A DNA stretch of 64,000 bases from Paenibacillus sp. NFR01 (GCF_900111565.1 NZ_FOIK01000001.1:1395309-1459308); one strand, 5' to 3'. Counted from the stretch's first letter, positions 1 through 10,273 are shown. Notes: generated from the sequence alone by a model not told the origin. A program made the numbers and translations.

Positions 1-810
1 CAGGCAGGTCTCCAGATCCTGGAGCATTTCCTTGGCAGACTGGTAACGTTCTTCCGGATTTTTGCGCATGGAACGAAGGATTACGTTCTCTACGCTCTGC
101 GGAATCAGCGGATTCAGCTTGCGCGGCTCTTCAAACTCCTCCTGAAGATGCTTCAGCGCGACGCTGATTGGGCTTTCTCCCAAAAACGGCAGTACGCCGG
201 TCAACATCTGGTACAGCACGATCCCCAGCGAATAGAGGTCCGACTTCTCCCCTGTCGTTACCCCTTTGGCATGTTCCGGCGAAAAATAGTGCACCGAACC
301 GACTACCGAGCCCGTCTGGGTTATTGTCGTGGACGTAACCGCCCGGGCGATTCCGAAATCCGTTACTTTCACCCGGCCGTTGCGGCCGATCAAAATGTTA
401 TGCGGTTTGATATCGCGGTGGATGATTTGATTCTGATGCGCATGCTCCAGCGCGTCGCAGATCTGCGACGCGATCCGGACCGCCTCGTCCACCTGCAGCG
501 GGGCGCGCTCCTTGATGATTTCGTTCAGGTTTTTGCCCTCGACATATTCCATAACGATATAATGAATATCTTCTTCTTGCCCGACGTCGTAGATGCTGAC
601 TACGTTCGGATGGGACAACGAAGCGGCGGATTGCGCTTCCCGTCTGAATCTGCGAATAAATTCTTCATCATGTACGAATTGATTGCGAAGCACTTTTATG
701 GCGACGTTCCGGTTCAGCAAAATATCATGGGCCCGGTATACGAGCGCCATGCCGCCTCCTCCGATCCGTTCGATGACTTGGTAGCGGCCGCCCAGTTCGT
801 GACCGATCAT
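1..810 (-). CDS. prkC: Ser/Thr protein kinase PrkC/Stk1 type, N-terminal part (cut by window start)
   Basis: Membrane Hanks-type kinase that phosphorylates proteins on Ser/Thr; in Bacillus it senses muropeptides through PASTA repeats and prompts spore germination. The 270 codons present form a complete kinase domain: Gly-rich loop [13 protein letters not shown] near residues 18-30, VAIKVL with the ATP-binding Lys near 40, catalytic HRDIKPHN near 135 and Mg-binding DFGIA. The ATG overlaps the stop of the phosphatase gene upstream (ATGA), so the two are translationally coupled. The transmembrane segment and PASTA repeats would lie beyond base 1. This ORF runs off the window edge and is open throughout. 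Confidence 0.95.
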   Translation of the reverse strand, partial: MIGHELGGRYQVIERIGGGGMALVYRAHDILLNRNVAIKVLRNQFVHDEEFIRRFRREAQSAASLSHPNVVSIYDVGQEEDIHYIVMEYVEGKNLNEIIKERAPLQVDEAVRIASQICDALEHAHQNQIIHRDIKPHNILIGRNGRVKVTDFGIARAVTSTTITQTGSVVGSVHYFSPEHAKGVTTGEKSDLYSLGIVLYQMLTGVLPFLGESPISVALKHLQEEFEEPRKLNPLIPQSVENVILRSMRKNPEERYQSAKEMLQDLETCL

Positions 811-1583
811 CTATTCCACTCCTTTGTTTCGGGCACAGCGGCCTCTCCTTGATGTTCTAGCAGAGCGACGCTGATGTTATCGCCGCCACCGGCAAGTAAA
901 GCCAGTTGAAGTAAACGGTCCGCTCGTTCCTCTAAGGGAATTTCATGGATGCCCGCCACCTTGCCCAGATGCTCAAGGCTGACAAAATTACTGAGCCCAT
1001 CACTGCACAGCAGCAGCTGTTCTCCGGTGGCGATCCGGACGGCCATCATATCTGCCGTCACTTCGGCATCGGTGCCGACCGCACGGGTCAGCACATTGCG
1101 CCGGGGATGATTGTCCAACTCCTCCACGCTGAGCTGGCCGTTTTTGAACAGTTCATTGACCAGCGTATGATCTTCGGTTAATTGCGTTGCCACCCCGTCC
1201 TTTACCAGGTAAGCTCTGCTGTCCCCGACGTGGCCGATAAAACCGGCATCATCCCGGAGCAGCACCGCCACGACGGTTGTGCCCATATTGTAGAATTTTT
1301 CGTCGCGTGAAGCTTCGCTGTACACCGTCCGGTTGGCTTCCGCTATCGCATCCGCAAGCGCCCGTTCAAGCTCCTCCCCGGGAAGCTCGTACGGCAAGCC
1401 GTCCAGAGACTTACGGATGCTCTCCAAGGCAAGACGGCTGGCGGTATCCCCGGCCAAATGTCCGCCCATCCCGTCGGCGATAATGCCGAGGGTATAACCG
1501 TGGCGCGTGGCGCCGATCCAGACCGAATCCTCATTGACCGTGCGCACACGGCCAACGTCGCTGGCATGAACTGTTCTGATCAA
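807..1583 (-). CDS. prpC: PP2C-type Ser/Thr phosphatase PrpC/Stp1
   Basis: Metal-dependent phosphatase that reverses phosphorylation by PrkC. The 258-residue protein has the PP2C signatures: RTVNEDS near residue 15, ADGMGGH near 37-43 with the metal-binding Asp, [10 protein letters not shown] near 118, and LCSDGLSN and GGGDNIS toward the C-terminus. The length is typical. The start is TTG, 6 bases after the rlmN stop, with GTGAGG just upstream; no ATG fits the family N-terminus. It forms an rlmN-prpC-prkC unit, the same order as in Bacillus subtilis. Confidence 0.95.
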   Translation of the reverse strand: MIRTVHASDVGRVRTVNEDSVWIGATRHGYTLGIIADGMGGHLAGDTASRLALESIRKSLDGLPYELPGEELERALADAIAEANRTVYSEASRDEKFYNMGTTVVAVLLRDDAGFIGHVGDSRAYLVKDGVATQLTEDHTLVNELFKNGQLSVEELDNHPRRNVLTRAVGTDAEVTADMMAVRIATGEQLLLCSDGLSNFVSLEHLGKVAGIHEIPLEERADRLLQLALLAGGGDNISVALLEHQGEAAVPETKEWNR

Positions 1584-1589
1584 ATATCC

Positions 1590-2630
1590 TCACCCCAACT
1601 TCATATGTTTGGCGCGCAGCTGTCCGCATGCGGCCGCAATATCATGGCCCTGCTCACGGCGAATGGTCACGTTGATGCCCTGATCGGCCAGAATACGTTG
1701 AAATTCAAAAATATCTTTGCGGGAAGTCCGAACATATTTGCGTTCAGGCACGTGATTGACAGGGATGAGGTTGACGTGGCACAGCATCGTCTTGAGTACG
1801 TCCGCCAGTTCTTTCGCATGCTCGGGCTGATCATTGACGCCGCCGATCAGCGCATATTCGAACGAAATGCGGCGACCCGTCTTAGCCTGGTAATAACGCA
1901 GCGACTCGATGACATCGGCAAACGGATACCGGCGGTTGACCGGCATCAGCTTGGAACGCAAGGTATCGTTCGGCGCATGGATGGAGATCGCCAGGTTAAT
2001 CTGCGTGTCTTCATCGGCAAATTTATAAATGCTCGGCACAATGCCGCTGGTCGATACGGTGATGTGGCGCTGCCCGATGTTCAGGCCTTTCTCGTGAATC
2101 ATGAGGCGCAGAAACTTCATCGTGGCATCGTAGTTCTCGAACGGTTCGCCGGTTCCCATAATGACGATGCTGCTGACCCGTTCGCCGCGTTCGTCGAGGA
2201 TCTGCTGGGAGCGGACTACCTGGGCAACGATTTCGCCCGCCGTCAAATCGCGTTTGAGCCCGCCCAGCGTCGATGCGCAGAATGTGCAGCCGATCCGGCA
2301 GCCGACTTGCGTCGTGACGCATACGCTGTTGCCGTAGTTGTGTTTCATGATGACCGTCTCGATCGCATGGTCGTCGTGCAGGCCAAACAGGAACTTAACG
2401 GTGCCGTCTTTGGATTCCAGCTTCGTAATTTCCTTCAAGGCGTCAATGCGGAATTGCTCCTCCAGTTTGGCGCGCAGCGCTTTGGAGAGGTTGCTCATGG
2501 ACTCAAAATCATTGACGCGCTTAACGTACAGCCAGTCGAAAATCTGTCCGCCGCGGAATGCGGGTTCCCCGTTGTCTTTGGCCCACTGCTGCAACTCTTC
2601 CAGATTGTAATCATATATTAAAGGTTTCAT
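1590..2630 (-). CDS. rlmN: 23S rRNA (adenine-C2)-methyltransferase RlmN
   Basis: Radical-SAM enzyme that methylates C2 of A2503 in 23S rRNA and A37 of some tRNAs. The radical-SAM Cys triad lies in [20 protein letters not shown] follows, and the methyl-carrying Cys is in AACGQL at the C-terminus. The start at 2630 (MKPLIYDY) gives 346 residues, the usual length, and has AGGTG about 8 bases upstream. An in-frame ATG at 2678 falls where the promoter at 2686-2714 predicts the transcript to begin, so it is unlikely to be used. Confidence 0.94.
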   Translation of the reverse strand: MKPLIYDYNLEELQQWAKDNGEPAFRGGQIFDWLYVKRVNDFESMSNLSKALRAKLEEQFRIDALKEITKLESKDGTVKFLFGLHDDHAIETVIMKHNYGNSVCVTTQVGCRIGCTFCASTLGGLKRDLTAGEIVAQVVRSQQILDERGERVSSIVIMGTGEPFENYDATMKFLRLMIHEKGLNIGQRHITVSTSGIVPSIYKFADEDTQINLAISIHAPNDTLRSKLMPVNRRYPFADVIESLRYYQAKTGRRISFEYALIGGVNDQPEHAKELADVLKTMLCHVNLIPVNHVPERKYVRTSRKDIFEFQRILADQGINVTIRREQGHDIAAACGQLRAKHMKLG

Positions 2631-2685
2631 TGGTTTTAGCACCTGTTCTTTCTTTAGGATATGCGTATTATTTCTCATTCTTCCT

Positions 2686-2714
2686 ATTTTAACACAAAAT
2701 TCAGAGGCGGTAAA
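2686..2714 (-). promoter_or_regulatory. SigA-type promoter for rlmN-prpC-prkC
   Basis: Reading the minus strand, TTTACC and TAAAAT are separated by exactly 17 bases, 56 bases before the rlmN start. It follows the hairpin after rsmB, so rlmN-prpC-prkC probably has its own transcript. Confidence 0.5.
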
Positions 2715-2749
2715 AGAAACACCCGCCGGGCGTCGGCCCCGCGGGCGGG
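2711..2749 (-). terminator. Likely terminator after rsmB
   Basis: On the minus strand CCCGCC and GGCGGG pair around an inner GGGC/GCCC stem, followed by TGTTTCTTTT. It sits about 40 bases past the rsmB stop. The internal bulge and interrupted T-run make it weaker than other terminators here. Confidence 0.5.
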
Positions 2750-2790
2750 ATTGCTGCAACGGGCTGGGGGCCCGAGCTTCCTTGAATAGA

Positions 2791-4167
2791 TTAAGAGAGT
2801 CGCTGAATCCGGGCGATGAAAAAGCCGTCGCTGCCAAAATGCTGCGGCAGAATCTGCAGGCCGCCGGCATCCAGCGCCGGCGGCGAGAGGCGTTCCCGCA
2901 GCGCTTCCGGAAGTTCCGCTGCGGCAAAACCGCTGTTGTTGCGGAGAAACTCCGCGACAACGGCGCCATTCTCGGCCTGCTCCGTCGTGCAGGTGCTGTA
3001 CACCAGCACCCCGCCGGGCTTCAGCAGGCCGGACACGGATTGCAGCAGCTCCAGCTGCAATCCGGCAATGGCGGAAACGTCCTCCGGCTGTTTCCGCCAC
3101 TTCAAATCGGGCTTGCGGCGGATGACGCCAAGCCCGGAGCACGGCGCGTCGAGCAGGATGCGGTCGAACGAGCCCGGCGCGAAACGCCGCGCCAGTTCGA
3201 GCGCATCGCCCGTGCCGGCCTCGACGCAGTCCAAGCCGAGCCGCTGCGCCTGCTCGGCGATCAGCTTCGCTTTATGCTCATGCAGATCATTCGCATAGAT
3301 CCTGCCTTCGTCTTTCATCAGCTCGGCCATATGGGCGGTTTTGCCGCCCGGCGCCGCGCAGCAGTCCAGCACGGACATGCCCGGCTCCGGCGCGACCGCT
3401 TCAGCGACGAGCATCGAGCTTTCGTCCTGCACGGAGAGATAACCGTCTTCGTACCAAGAGGTCAAAGCAAGATTACCGCCGCCCTTGACGACGATGCCGT
3501 AAGGGCTGACCGGCGACGGCGTCGCGTCCAGCCCCTGAGCAAGCATCTGTTCCAGCAGCTTGTCCCGGCTGATCATCGTTGTGTTCACCCGTACGCTGGC
3601 TGCAGGCGGCTCATTGTTTGCGGCGCACATCGCTTCCGCTGCGTCGATGCCGTATTCGGCCGCCCACGCTTTAACCATCCACAGCGGATGCGAATGGCGG
3701 ATGGAGATTTCTTCTTCGCGGCTCAGCCCAGCTTTGAAGCGGGGAAGTTCCCCGGCGCGCAGCACGCTGCGGAGCACGCCGTTGACCATGCCGGATATGC
3801 CTTGATGGCCGCGCCGTTTGGCGATGTTAACCGCTTCGTTCACTGCGGCATGCGACGGAACGCGGTCCAGGTACAGGATCTGGTACAGGCTGAGGCGCAG
3901 CAAGCTGCGCACCCATGGCTCCAGCTTCGCCAGCCCTTTGCTGACAAAATCGCCCAGCACGTAATCCAGCGTCAGCATCCGCGAAATGCTTCCGTACACC
4001 AGCTCGGTCGCGAGTCCCGCGTCCTCCCGGCTGAGCTGCGCCTTCTGCAGCGTGCTGTTCAGCAGCAAATTGCTGTACGCGCCCTGGTTCTCGACGCGCA
4101 CCAGCACATCCAGCGCCGCCTCGCGGGCGGTATTCGGCGCCGCCTTGCCCTTGCCTGCGGCGCTCAA
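2791..4167 (-). CDS. rsmB: 16S rRNA (cytosine-967-C5)-methyltransferase RsmB
   Basis: Methylates C967 of 16S rRNA using SAM. The first ~140 residues form the NusB-like RNA-binding domain ([14 protein letters not shown] near the N-terminus). The Rossmann methyltransferase domain follows, with [15 protein letters not shown] as the SAM loop, catalytic-loop DAPCSGLG, and [10 protein letters not shown] carrying the second Cys. 458 residues is normal. The start is TTG, and its TTGA overlaps the fmt stop, implying coupling. Confidence 0.95.
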   Translation of the reverse strand: MSAAGKGKAAPNTAREAALDVLVRVENQGAYSNLLLNSTLQKAQLSREDAGLATELVYGSISRMLTLDYVLGDFVSKGLAKLEPWVRSLLRLSLYQILYLDRVPSHAAVNEAVNIAKRRGHQGISGMVNGVLRSVLRAGELPRFKAGLSREEEISIRHSHPLWMVKAWAAEYGIDAAEAMCAANNEPPAASVRVNTTMISRDKLLEQMLAQGLDATPSPVSPYGIVVKGGGNLALTSWYEDGYLSVQDESSMLVAEAVAPEPGMSVLDCCAAPGGKTAHMAELMKDEGRIYANDLHEHKAKLIAEQAQRLGLDCVEAGTGDALELARRFAPGSFDRILLDAPCSGLGVIRRKPDLKWRKQPEDVSAIAGLQLELLQSVSGLLKPGGVLVYSTCTTEQAENGAVVAEFLRNNSGFAAAELPEALRERLSPPALDAGGLQILPQHFGSDGFFIARIQRLS

Positions 4168-5099
4168 CCGAGCACCGTCCCGGGCTTCATCGCCGCGCCG
4201 CGGCTGAAGTCACCGGCGCTCATCGCTTTTTTGCCTGCAGGCTGCACCTCGGTCAGAAGCAGCGTACCGTCGCCGGTTTTCACCTCGATGCCTTGCGCGC
4301 TGACCGCCAGAACCGTACCCGGCGCGGCTTCACCGCCGTTATCGCTTTCCGGCTTCACGGCGGCCCATGCCTTGAATGTCTCGCCGTTCCAGAGCGTAAA
4401 CGCGCCGGAGAACGGCACAAGGCCGCGGATGCGGTTGTAAATATTCCGCGAGCTGTCGTTCCAGTCTATGCGTTCGTCTTCGCGGTTCAGGTTCGGCGCG
4501 TAGGTCGCTTGTGCATCGTCTTGCGGCACCGCTTCTACCCGGCCGGCGGCCAGCCGCGGCATTTCCTGCCGCAGCAGCTCACAGCCGGCCACGCTTAGCT
4601 TGGCAAACAGCGTACCCGATGTATCTTCGTCTTCAATCGGAACTTCTACCCGGGAGATCATGTCGCCGGTGTCCAAGCCTTCCGCCATATACATCAGCGT
4701 TACGCCGGTTACGGATTCTCCGTTGATAATGCAGCGCTGAATCGGAGCCCCGCCGCGGTATTTCGGCAAAAGCGAGCCGTGCACGTTAACGCAGCCGTGC
4801 GCCGGCAGATCCAGTACCGCTTTCGGCAGGATTTGCCCGTAAGCCGCCGTCACGATCAAATCCGGCGCATACGCCGCCAGCTCGGCGACCGCCTCCGGAC
4901 GGCGCAGCCGCTCCGGCTGCAGCACCGGCAGGCCAAGCTCGAGCGCGGCCTGTTTCACCGGCGTCGGAACGTGCGTTTTTTTCCGGCCCTGCGGCCGGTC
5001 CGGCTGGGTGAGAACAGCTACGACATCGTAGCCCTCCGCTACCAGCATTTTCAGGGAAGGCACGGCAAATTCAGGCGTACCCATAAATACGATCTTCAT
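4164..5099 (-). CDS. fmt: Methionyl-tRNA formyltransferase
   Basis: Formylates Met-tRNAi from 10-formyl-THF for translation initiation. The protein begins MKIVFMGTPEFAVPSL, the classic Fmt start; the catalytic region HGSLLPKYRGGAPIQ lies near residue 110, with a C-terminal tRNA-binding domain. 311 residues is typical. It lies 4 bases downstream of def and overlaps rsmB by 4 bases, so def-fmt-rsmB is one translational unit. Confidence 0.96.
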   Translation of the reverse strand: MKIVFMGTPEFAVPSLKMLVAEGYDVVAVLTQPDRPQGRKKTHVPTPVKQAALELGLPVLQPERLRRPEAVAELAAYAPDLIVTAAYGQILPKAVLDLPAHGCVNVHGSLLPKYRGGAPIQRCIINGESVTGVTLMYMAEGLDTGDMISRVEVPIEDEDTSGTLFAKLSVAGCELLRQEMPRLAAGRVEAVPQDDAQATYAPNLNREDERIDWNDSSRNIYNRIRGLVPFSGAFTLWNGETFKAWAAVKPESDNGGEAAPGTVLAVSAQGIEVKTGDGTLLLTEVQPAGKKAMSAGDFSRGAAMKPGTVLG

Positions 5100-5103
5100 G
5101 CCA

Positions 5104-5589
5104 TCACTCCCCGGCTTCGCCGTGGTCGACGTTCATGTCGTAGACCTTCTCGGCAATATCGGTAAAGAGCACTCCGTTGAGATGATCGATCTCGTGCTGG
5201 AATGCGCGGGCCAGCAAGCCGCTGCCCGTAATGGTGATTTCATTGCCGTCGCGGTCCAGTCCGCGCACGGTTACGGTTTCCGCACGGCGCACATCGCCGT
5301 TCAGACCCGGAATGCTGAGGCAGCCTTCCGGTCCGAATTGTTCACCTTCGCTGCTGACGATTTCGGGGTTCATCATCTTGATCAGGCCATGCTCCTCGTC
5401 GGCGTGAATGACGATCAGCCGTTTCAAAATGCCTACCTGCGGCGCAGCAAGGCCGACGCCTTCCGCGTCGTACATCGTATCGGCCATATCGTCCAGCAGC
5501 TTCTGGACGTTTGGCGTTATTTTGGTCACCGGTTTGGCCGTCTTGTGCAACACCTCATCCGGTTCTTTGACGATCAGTCTGATTGCCAT
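5104..5589 (-). CDS. def: Peptide deformylase
   Basis: Metalloenzyme that removes the N-formyl group from nascent proteins. All three deformylase motifs are present: GVGLAAPQVG near residue 45, EGCLSIPG near 90 (metal Cys), and QHEIDHLNG near 130 (HEXXH). The ORF is open far upstream, but the ATG at 5589 has AAGGATGG about 10 bases upstream and gives 161 residues, the family length; the upstream extension is Arg-rich and unlike any deformylase. It is paired with fmt, which acts at the opposite end of the formylation cycle. Confidence 0.94.
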   Translation of the reverse strand: MAIRLIVKEPDEVLHKTAKPVTKITPNVQKLLDDMADTMYDAEGVGLAAPQVGILKRLIVIHADEEHGLIKMMNPEIVSSEGEQFGPEGCLSIPGLNGDVRRAETVTVRGLDRDGNEITITGSGLLARAFQHEIDHLNGVLFTDIAEKVYDMNVDHGEAGE

Positions 5590-6093
5590 TTGTGGACACC
5601 ATCCTTTGGGGTACTGGGAAAAGGGTAGCCGCGGTTTCGTTCGGGCGTTGGACTTTCGGGTAGCCGTTGTAAATGATGAATTGCCATTAAATGTTGCGAT
5701 CAGTCGGCGCTGCGAGAATGTTTGGACTTCCGGTCGCTGTTGTCTCCAGATTTCCTGATTGAACCCGCTAATCGCGGTTGAAATCCGGAGACAGCCTATG
5801 CTTCCGATGCGAGCTTTCCGTTGGAAAGCTTTCAGGCGAACGCTCTTTCTCCTCCGTTCCAAACTTCCCCTCCGCTTCTCTTCGCCTTCCATCTACTAGA
5901 AATTCATCAAAGACAACAACTTCCAGGCAGCTCCAATGTTTCCTTCCCGCCGCCCCTACTCTTTTCCCTGATTTATATAGTAATGATCATAGCTGCTTGT
6001 TACAGCAGCTATTCCAAATATCCATTTATAATCGCTGCCAACAGCAGCTATTCCAAATATCCAACTAACTCTTTCATCCGCATCCGACAGCAG
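5590..6093. other. 500-bp def-priA spacer, repeat-like, no gene seen
   Basis: No ORF with a ribosome binding site was found. On the minus strand it holds a Gly/Arg-codon-rich open stretch before def that looks like non-coding repeat sequence, an AGCTTTCC/GGAAAGCT hairpin near 5811-5829, and a 23-bp direct repeat near priA. The long spacer is unusual inside a priA-def-fmt operon and resembles intergenic repeats seen in Paenibacillus; that resemblance is from memory, not from a search. Confidence 0.5.
5991..6063. repeat. 23-bp direct repeat with adjoining hairpin
   Basis: Two identical 23-bp copies lie at 6002-6024 and 6041-6063, 39 bases apart. The first overlaps an inverted repeat, AGCTGCT/AGCAGCT, at about 5991-6010. 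It sits just after the priA stop and could shape mRNA ends. Confidence 0.75.
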
Positions 6094-8622
6094 TTACATC
6101 AGCATCTGCGGATCAACGTCAATGCTGATCTGCAGGCTGGCATCGCGGGCGGAATCTTCCAGCTCCTCGGCGACCTTTTTGGCCAGACCAACGGCGTCGA
6201 TGCTTCCGCGCCACTTGATGATGCACTGGAAGCGGTAGCGTCCTTTAAGCCGGGGCAACGGCGAGGCGACCGGACCGAGCAGGTCGAGCGCATCTTCCGT
6301 CAGCTTATCGAGGCTGGCAAACCAGCGCAGCTGCCTTGCTTTTCCCTGAATTTCAAGCGCGTAGTTCTCCGCCAGCTTGATCAGCGCCGGTAGCTGTTCA
6401 TGCGACAGTGTGACCAGGATCAGGCGGCAGTAAGGCGGATAATGCAGCGCCTTGCGATGTTTCAGTTCTTCCCTGAGAAAAGATTTATAATCATGCCCTG
6501 CGGCGTGCACGATGGAATAATGCTCCGGCGTATATGACTGGATCACCACTTCGCCCGGAAGCTGGTGACGGCCTGCCCGTCCGGCCACCTGCGTGAGCAG
6601 CTGGAACGTCTTCTCCCCGGCGCGGAAATCGGGCAGATTGAGCGCCGAATCCGCCGTTATGACGCCGACCAGCGTGACGTCGGGAAAATCTAGCCCTTTG
6701 GCGACCATTTGCGTGCCGAGCAGCACATCCGCTTTTTTATCGCGGAACTGGGTCAGCAGCTTCTCATGCGAGCCTTTTTCGGTCGTCGTGTCCACATCCA
6801 TACGGATGACCCGGATGCCCGGAAACAGCTTGCCGAGCTCTTCTTCTACCCGCTGCGTGCCGGTCCCGAAGAAACGGATATGCTCGCTGCCGCATTCCGG
6901 ACAGACCTGCGGCGATGCTTCGGCATGGCCGCAGTAATGGCAGCGGAGGTTATCGCTTCGGCTATGGTAAGTGAGCGAGATGTCGCATTCCGGACAGGTG
7001 GCGACATACCCGCAGCTGCGGCACATGACGAATGTCGAGAAGCCGCGCCGGTTCAGCAGCAGCACGGTCTGCTCGCCGCGCTCAAGCCTTGTTTCCAGCC
7101 CGGCATGCAGGCTGCGGCTGAACATGGACCGGTTGCCCGCTTTCAGCTCGTCGCGCATGTCGACGACTTCGACCTTCGGCAGCGCGTTGCCGAGCGCGCG
7201 GCTCGGCATTTCAAGCAGCACCGGCGAGAAATCGTCGTCGCTCTGCGATTTGGACGCATAGTAACTCTCCAGCGACGGAGTGGCGGAGCCGAGAATGACC
7301 GCGGCATCCCCCTGCTTAGCCCGGTGTACGGCGACGTCGCGGGCGTGGTATTTCGGATTTTCCTCTTGCTTATAGGAGGATTCATGTTCTTCGTCGACGA
7401 TAATCAGCCCTAGGTTGACGAACGGGGCGAAGATGGCTGAGCGGGCGCCGACCGCGACATTGGCTTTGCCTTCGCGGATTTTTCGCCACTCGTCATAACG
7501 CTCCCCCGCCGACAGCCGGCTATGCATGACCGCTACCTCGCTGCCGAAGCGGCCTTTAAACCGCTCCACCATCTGCGGAGTAAGCGCAATCTCGGGCACG
7601 AGGACAACAGCCTGCCGTCCCAAATCGAGGCAGCGCTGGATCGTCTGCAAATAAATCTCCGTCTTGCCGCTCCCCGTTACGCCATGAAGCAGGAATACCT
7701 CATGCTGCTGACGATCCACGGTGTGGGCGATCCGCCGGTAGACGGCATCCTGCTCGGGCGTCAGCGGAAGCGGCGCGCTCGGCTTGAAGTTCCGTCCCCG
7801 GTACGGGTCGCGGAACACCTCGACTTCGCTGAGCTCCACCAACCCTTTATCTTCGAGCGCTTTAACCGTACCCGCCGTCACCTGCAGCGTAGCAAGCACA
7901 TCCTTGAGCGGCAGCGGTAGCAGGGCTTCCATGTCGATCAGGAATGACAACACTTCCTTTTGTCGTGCCGAACGGGCGTTAAACTGGCTGAGCGCAACGC
8001 GCGCAGCTTCCGGCGTAACGGCCAGCTCGACCGCCTTCAGCTTTTTTTTGCCCAGCTTATCCTTAATCATCTGGCTTTCGGTCAACACGCCGCGCCGCAG
8101 CATGAACTTCACCGTCTCCGCCGCGCCGGGAAAGGTCTTGGTCAGCTGTTTCATGCTGACCTCGCCCGCCTGGCGGACGAAATCGGCGATCCGCTGTTCC
8201 TCCGGATCGGCTTCCGCAAACAGCGGAAACAACAAATCGCCGCCGTCCGGAGTGTCCTCGCCTTCTCCCAAAGAGATCAAGCGCTCGGCCTTGCCCTTGA
8301 GCGCCGTCGGAAGCATCGCCTGCAAGGCGGAGATCTTCCGGCAGGCGTATCGCTGGCTCATCCAGTCGGCCAGCTCAATCAGCTCCGGAGACAGCGGCGG
8401 AAGCAGATCAAGCACCTCCTGCACCGGTTTCAAGCTTGCAGAAGAACCGGTATCGCCGGATTCCAGCGAAATCACGAACCCCTGAACCGTCCGGTGGCCA
8501 AACGGAACGGCCACGCGGCTGCCCACCTCAATCCACAGCTTCAGCGCTGCGGGGATCAAATAATCGAACGGCCGGTCGGTGCTGCGCACGGGAACATCGA
8601 CGATGACCTTGGCGATATCCAT
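6094..8622 (-). CDS. priA: Primosomal replication-restart helicase PriA
   Basis: Superfamily 2 helicase that recognises stalled forks and reloads the replisome. The 842 residues contain an N-terminal DNA-binding domain (PFDYLIP, VPFGHRTVQGFV), Walker A GVTGSGKTEIYL, DEEHESSYKQ as motif II, GSATPSLES, and eight zinc-binding Cys in CRSCG, CPECD, CHYCG and CPECG. C-terminal motifs (QMVAKGLDFPDVTLVG, QVAGRAGR) are intact. Its ATG overlaps the coaBC stop by one base (TAATG). Confidence 0.96.
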   Translation of the reverse strand: MDIAKVIVDVPVRSTDRPFDYLIPAALKLWIEVGSRVAVPFGHRTVQGFVISLESGDTGSSASLKPVQEVLDLLPPLSPELIELADWMSQRYACRKISALQAMLPTALKGKAERLISLGEGEDTPDGGDLLFPLFAEADPEEQRIADFVRQAGEVSMKQLTKTFPGAAETVKFMLRRGVLTESQMIKDKLGKKKLKAVELAVTPEAARVALSQFNARSARQKEVLSFLIDMEALLPLPLKDVLATLQVTAGTVKALEDKGLVELSEVEVFRDPYRGRNFKPSAPLPLTPEQDAVYRRIAHTVDRQQHEVFLLHGVTGSGKTEIYLQTIQRCLDLGRQAVVLVPEIALTPQMVERFKGRFGSEVAVMHSRLSAGERYDEWRKIREGKANVAVGARSAIFAPFVNLGLIIVDEEHESSYKQEENPKYHARDVAVHRAKQGDAAVILGSATPSLESYYASKSQSDDDFSPVLLEMPSRALGNALPKVEVVDMRDELKAGNRSMFSRSLHAGLETRLERGEQTVLLLNRRGFSTFVMCRSCGYVATCPECDISLTYHSRSDNLRCHYCGHAEASPQVCPECGSEHIRFFGTGTQRVEEELGKLFPGIRVIRMDVDTTTEKGSHEKLLTQFRDKKADVLLGTQMVAKGLDFPDVTLVGVITADSALNLPDFRAGEKTFQLLTQVAGRAGRHQLPGEVVIQSYTPEHYSIVHAAGHDYKSFLREELKHRKALHYPPYCRLILVTLSHEQLPALIKLAENYALEIQGKARQLRWFASLDKLTEDALDLLGPVASPLPRLKGRYRFQCIIKWRGSIDAVGLAKKVAEELEDSARDASLQISIDVDPQMLM

Positions 8623-9854
8623 TATTGCAAAACTCCGTTCAGGCGCCCGGCAGCCACGGCCAGCACCTTACGGGCCACTTCGTCTTTCGACGCCAGCGGC
8701 AGATCAAATACGAGCCCTTCGACATCATATACGGAGACGATATTCGTATCCGTGCCGAAGCCCGCTCCCGCCAGCGTTACGTCGTTGGCGACGATGAGAT
8801 CGAGGTTTTTGCGAACCAGCTTGTCCCGTGCATAGCCTTCGGTATTCCCCGTCTCCGCGGCAAAGCCGATGACGAATTGCTTTGTTTTCGCTTTGCCGAG
8901 CGTCTCCAGAATGTCGGTCGTTTTCACCAGCTCAAGCACCATATTGTCGACCGACTTTTTGATTTTGGCTTCCGCCGCCTGTTTCGGACGATAATCCGCC
9001 ACGGCAGCCGCCTGTACCAGCACATCGGCGCTGCCGAACCGGCCGGCGACGGCCTCGTACATTTGCTGCGCCGACTCGACGCGAACCACTTCGATATCCG
9101 CGTCCTGTGGCGGAGCAATATCGGTACGGGCCGCAATCAGGGTTACATCGGCGCCCATGGCCCGCGCCGCGCGGGCCAGCGCAAAGCCCATTTTGCCCGA
9201 AGAATCGTTGGAAATATATCGTACCGGATCGATGCGCTCTACCGTGCCTCCGGCGGTTACCAGCACTTTTTTACCGGCAAGCAGAAGCGATTCCGGGGCG
9301 GCTTGGCCCGCGAAATACGCTTCGACGACCGAAACGATCGTATCCGGCTCTTCGAGCCGGCCTTTGCCGACATAACCGCAGGCCAGCAAGCCGTCGCCCG
9401 GCTCGATAAACTGCACGCCCCGGTCGTATAGCGTGTTCATATTGGAGACAACCGCGGGATGGCGGTACATATGCACATTCATCGCAGGAGCCACCATGAC
9501 CGGCGCCGTCGTGGCGAGCAGCGTCGTGGACAGCATGTCGTCGGCGATGCCGTGCGCCATTTTGGCAATCATGTTGGCAGTAGCCGGCGCGACCAGCACC
9601 AGGTCTGCAGAGCCGGCGAGGTCGATATGGGAAATGGAAGCGGGATCGCGTTCCTGGAACGTATCGCTGTACACTCTCTGCTTGGATAAAGACTGGAAGG
9701 TCAGCTCGGTGATGAACTGCTTGGCCGACTCCGTCATAATGACATGGACGACCGCCCCTTTTTGCGTCAGCCTGCTGGTCAAGTACGCGGCTTTGTATGC
9801 GGCGATGCCGCCCGTAACGCCAAGAATAATCGTTTTGCCCTGAAGGTGATTCAC
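8622..9854 (-). CDS. coaBC: Bifunctional phosphopantothenoylcysteine decarboxylase / synthetase
   Basis: Carries out two successive coenzyme A steps: CTP-dependent coupling of cysteine to 4'-phosphopantothenate, then FMN-dependent decarboxylation. The N-terminal CoaC flavoprotein domain shows GVTGGIAAYKA and PAMNVHMYRHP. The C-terminal CoaB domain shows ITAGGT-like VTAGGTVERID, NDSSGKMGFALA and AAVADYRPK. 410 residues is standard. The start is GTG, with AAGGGGGGA 7 bases upstream. A terminator separates it from rpoZ. Confidence 0.95.
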   Translation of the reverse strand: MNHLQGKTIILGVTGGIAAYKAAYLTSRLTQKGAVVHVIMTESAKQFITELTFQSLSKQRVYSDTFQERDPASISHIDLAGSADLVLVAPATANMIAKMAHGIADDMLSTTLLATTAPVMVAPAMNVHMYRHPAVVSNMNTLYDRGVQFIEPGDGLLACGYVGKGRLEEPDTIVSVVEAYFAGQAAPESLLLAGKKVLVTAGGTVERIDPVRYISNDSSGKMGFALARAARAMGADVTLIAARTDIAPPQDADIEVVRVESAQQMYEAVAGRFGSADVLVQAAAVADYRPKQAAEAKIKKSVDNMVLELVKTTDILETLGKAKTKQFVIGFAAETGNTEGYARDKLVRKNLDLIVANDVTLAGAGFGTDTNIVSVYDVEGLVFDLPLASKDEVARKVLAVAAGRLNGVLQ

Positions 9855-9913
9855 GGTGATTCCCCCCTTTTCCTTGCTAAGAACATCTTATCTCGCAAAC
9901 ATGCGGATGTAAC

Positions 9914-9939
9914 CAAAAAAATAACAACCTCCCGGTTGT
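9914..9939 (-). terminator. Rho-independent terminator after rpoZ
   Basis: On the minus strand ACAACC-GGGA-GGTTGT is followed by TATTTTTTT. It lies about 110 bases past the rpoZ stop and before coaBC, splitting the housekeeping run in two. Confidence 0.8.
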
Positions 9940-10048
9940 CAGCAACAGCCCGCCCGGGCTATATGAATCTATGAAATCATCCGCGGCTTCCGGATACGGG
10001 AAAACAGCGCTTCGCCGTCTTCCCGGCCGGCTTCCGGGTCGTTTAAAG

Positions 10049-10249
10049 CTATTCTTCGCCGCGTGTGACGACGATGCGATCCTCGTAGATCTCTTCGAGT
10101 GCCACGCCGACCTGCTTATGCGATCTTGGCGCTTTGACATCGGTCTTTCCGCCTTCGCGGAGCAGTCTGGCCCGGCGGGCCGCTGCGACAACAAGGGAAT
10201 ACTTGCTGTCGACTTTGTTCATCATTTCATCAATCGACGGATATAACAC
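10049..10249 (-). CDS. rpoZ: RNA polymerase omega subunit
   Basis: Small subunit that helps assemble and stabilise RNA polymerase. The sequence MLYPSIDEMMNKVDSKYSL followed by VVAAARRAR is the standard Gram-positive omega N-terminus. A GTG at 10249 with AGAGGTG 6 bases upstream gives 66 residues; a GTG three codons earlier is possible but leaves no good ribosome binding site. It follows gmk as in most Bacilli. Confidence 0.93.
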   Translation of the reverse strand: MLYPSIDEMMNKVDSKYSLVVAAARRARLLREGGKTDVKAPRSHKQVGVALEEIYEDRIVVTRGEE

Positions 10250-10273
10250 GTACGACACCTCTTCACAGTTTAC

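Noticed and set aside
2631..2969. N-terminal extension of RlmN to 459 residues
   Set aside because: The extension includes the rsmB end and terminator, is unlike any RlmN, and the promoter at 2686-2714 lies inside it.
2782..4440. 552-codon open frame on plus, antisense to rsmB
   Set aside because: RsmB motifs are intact on minus; the antisense frame resembles no protein and crosses two gene boundaries.
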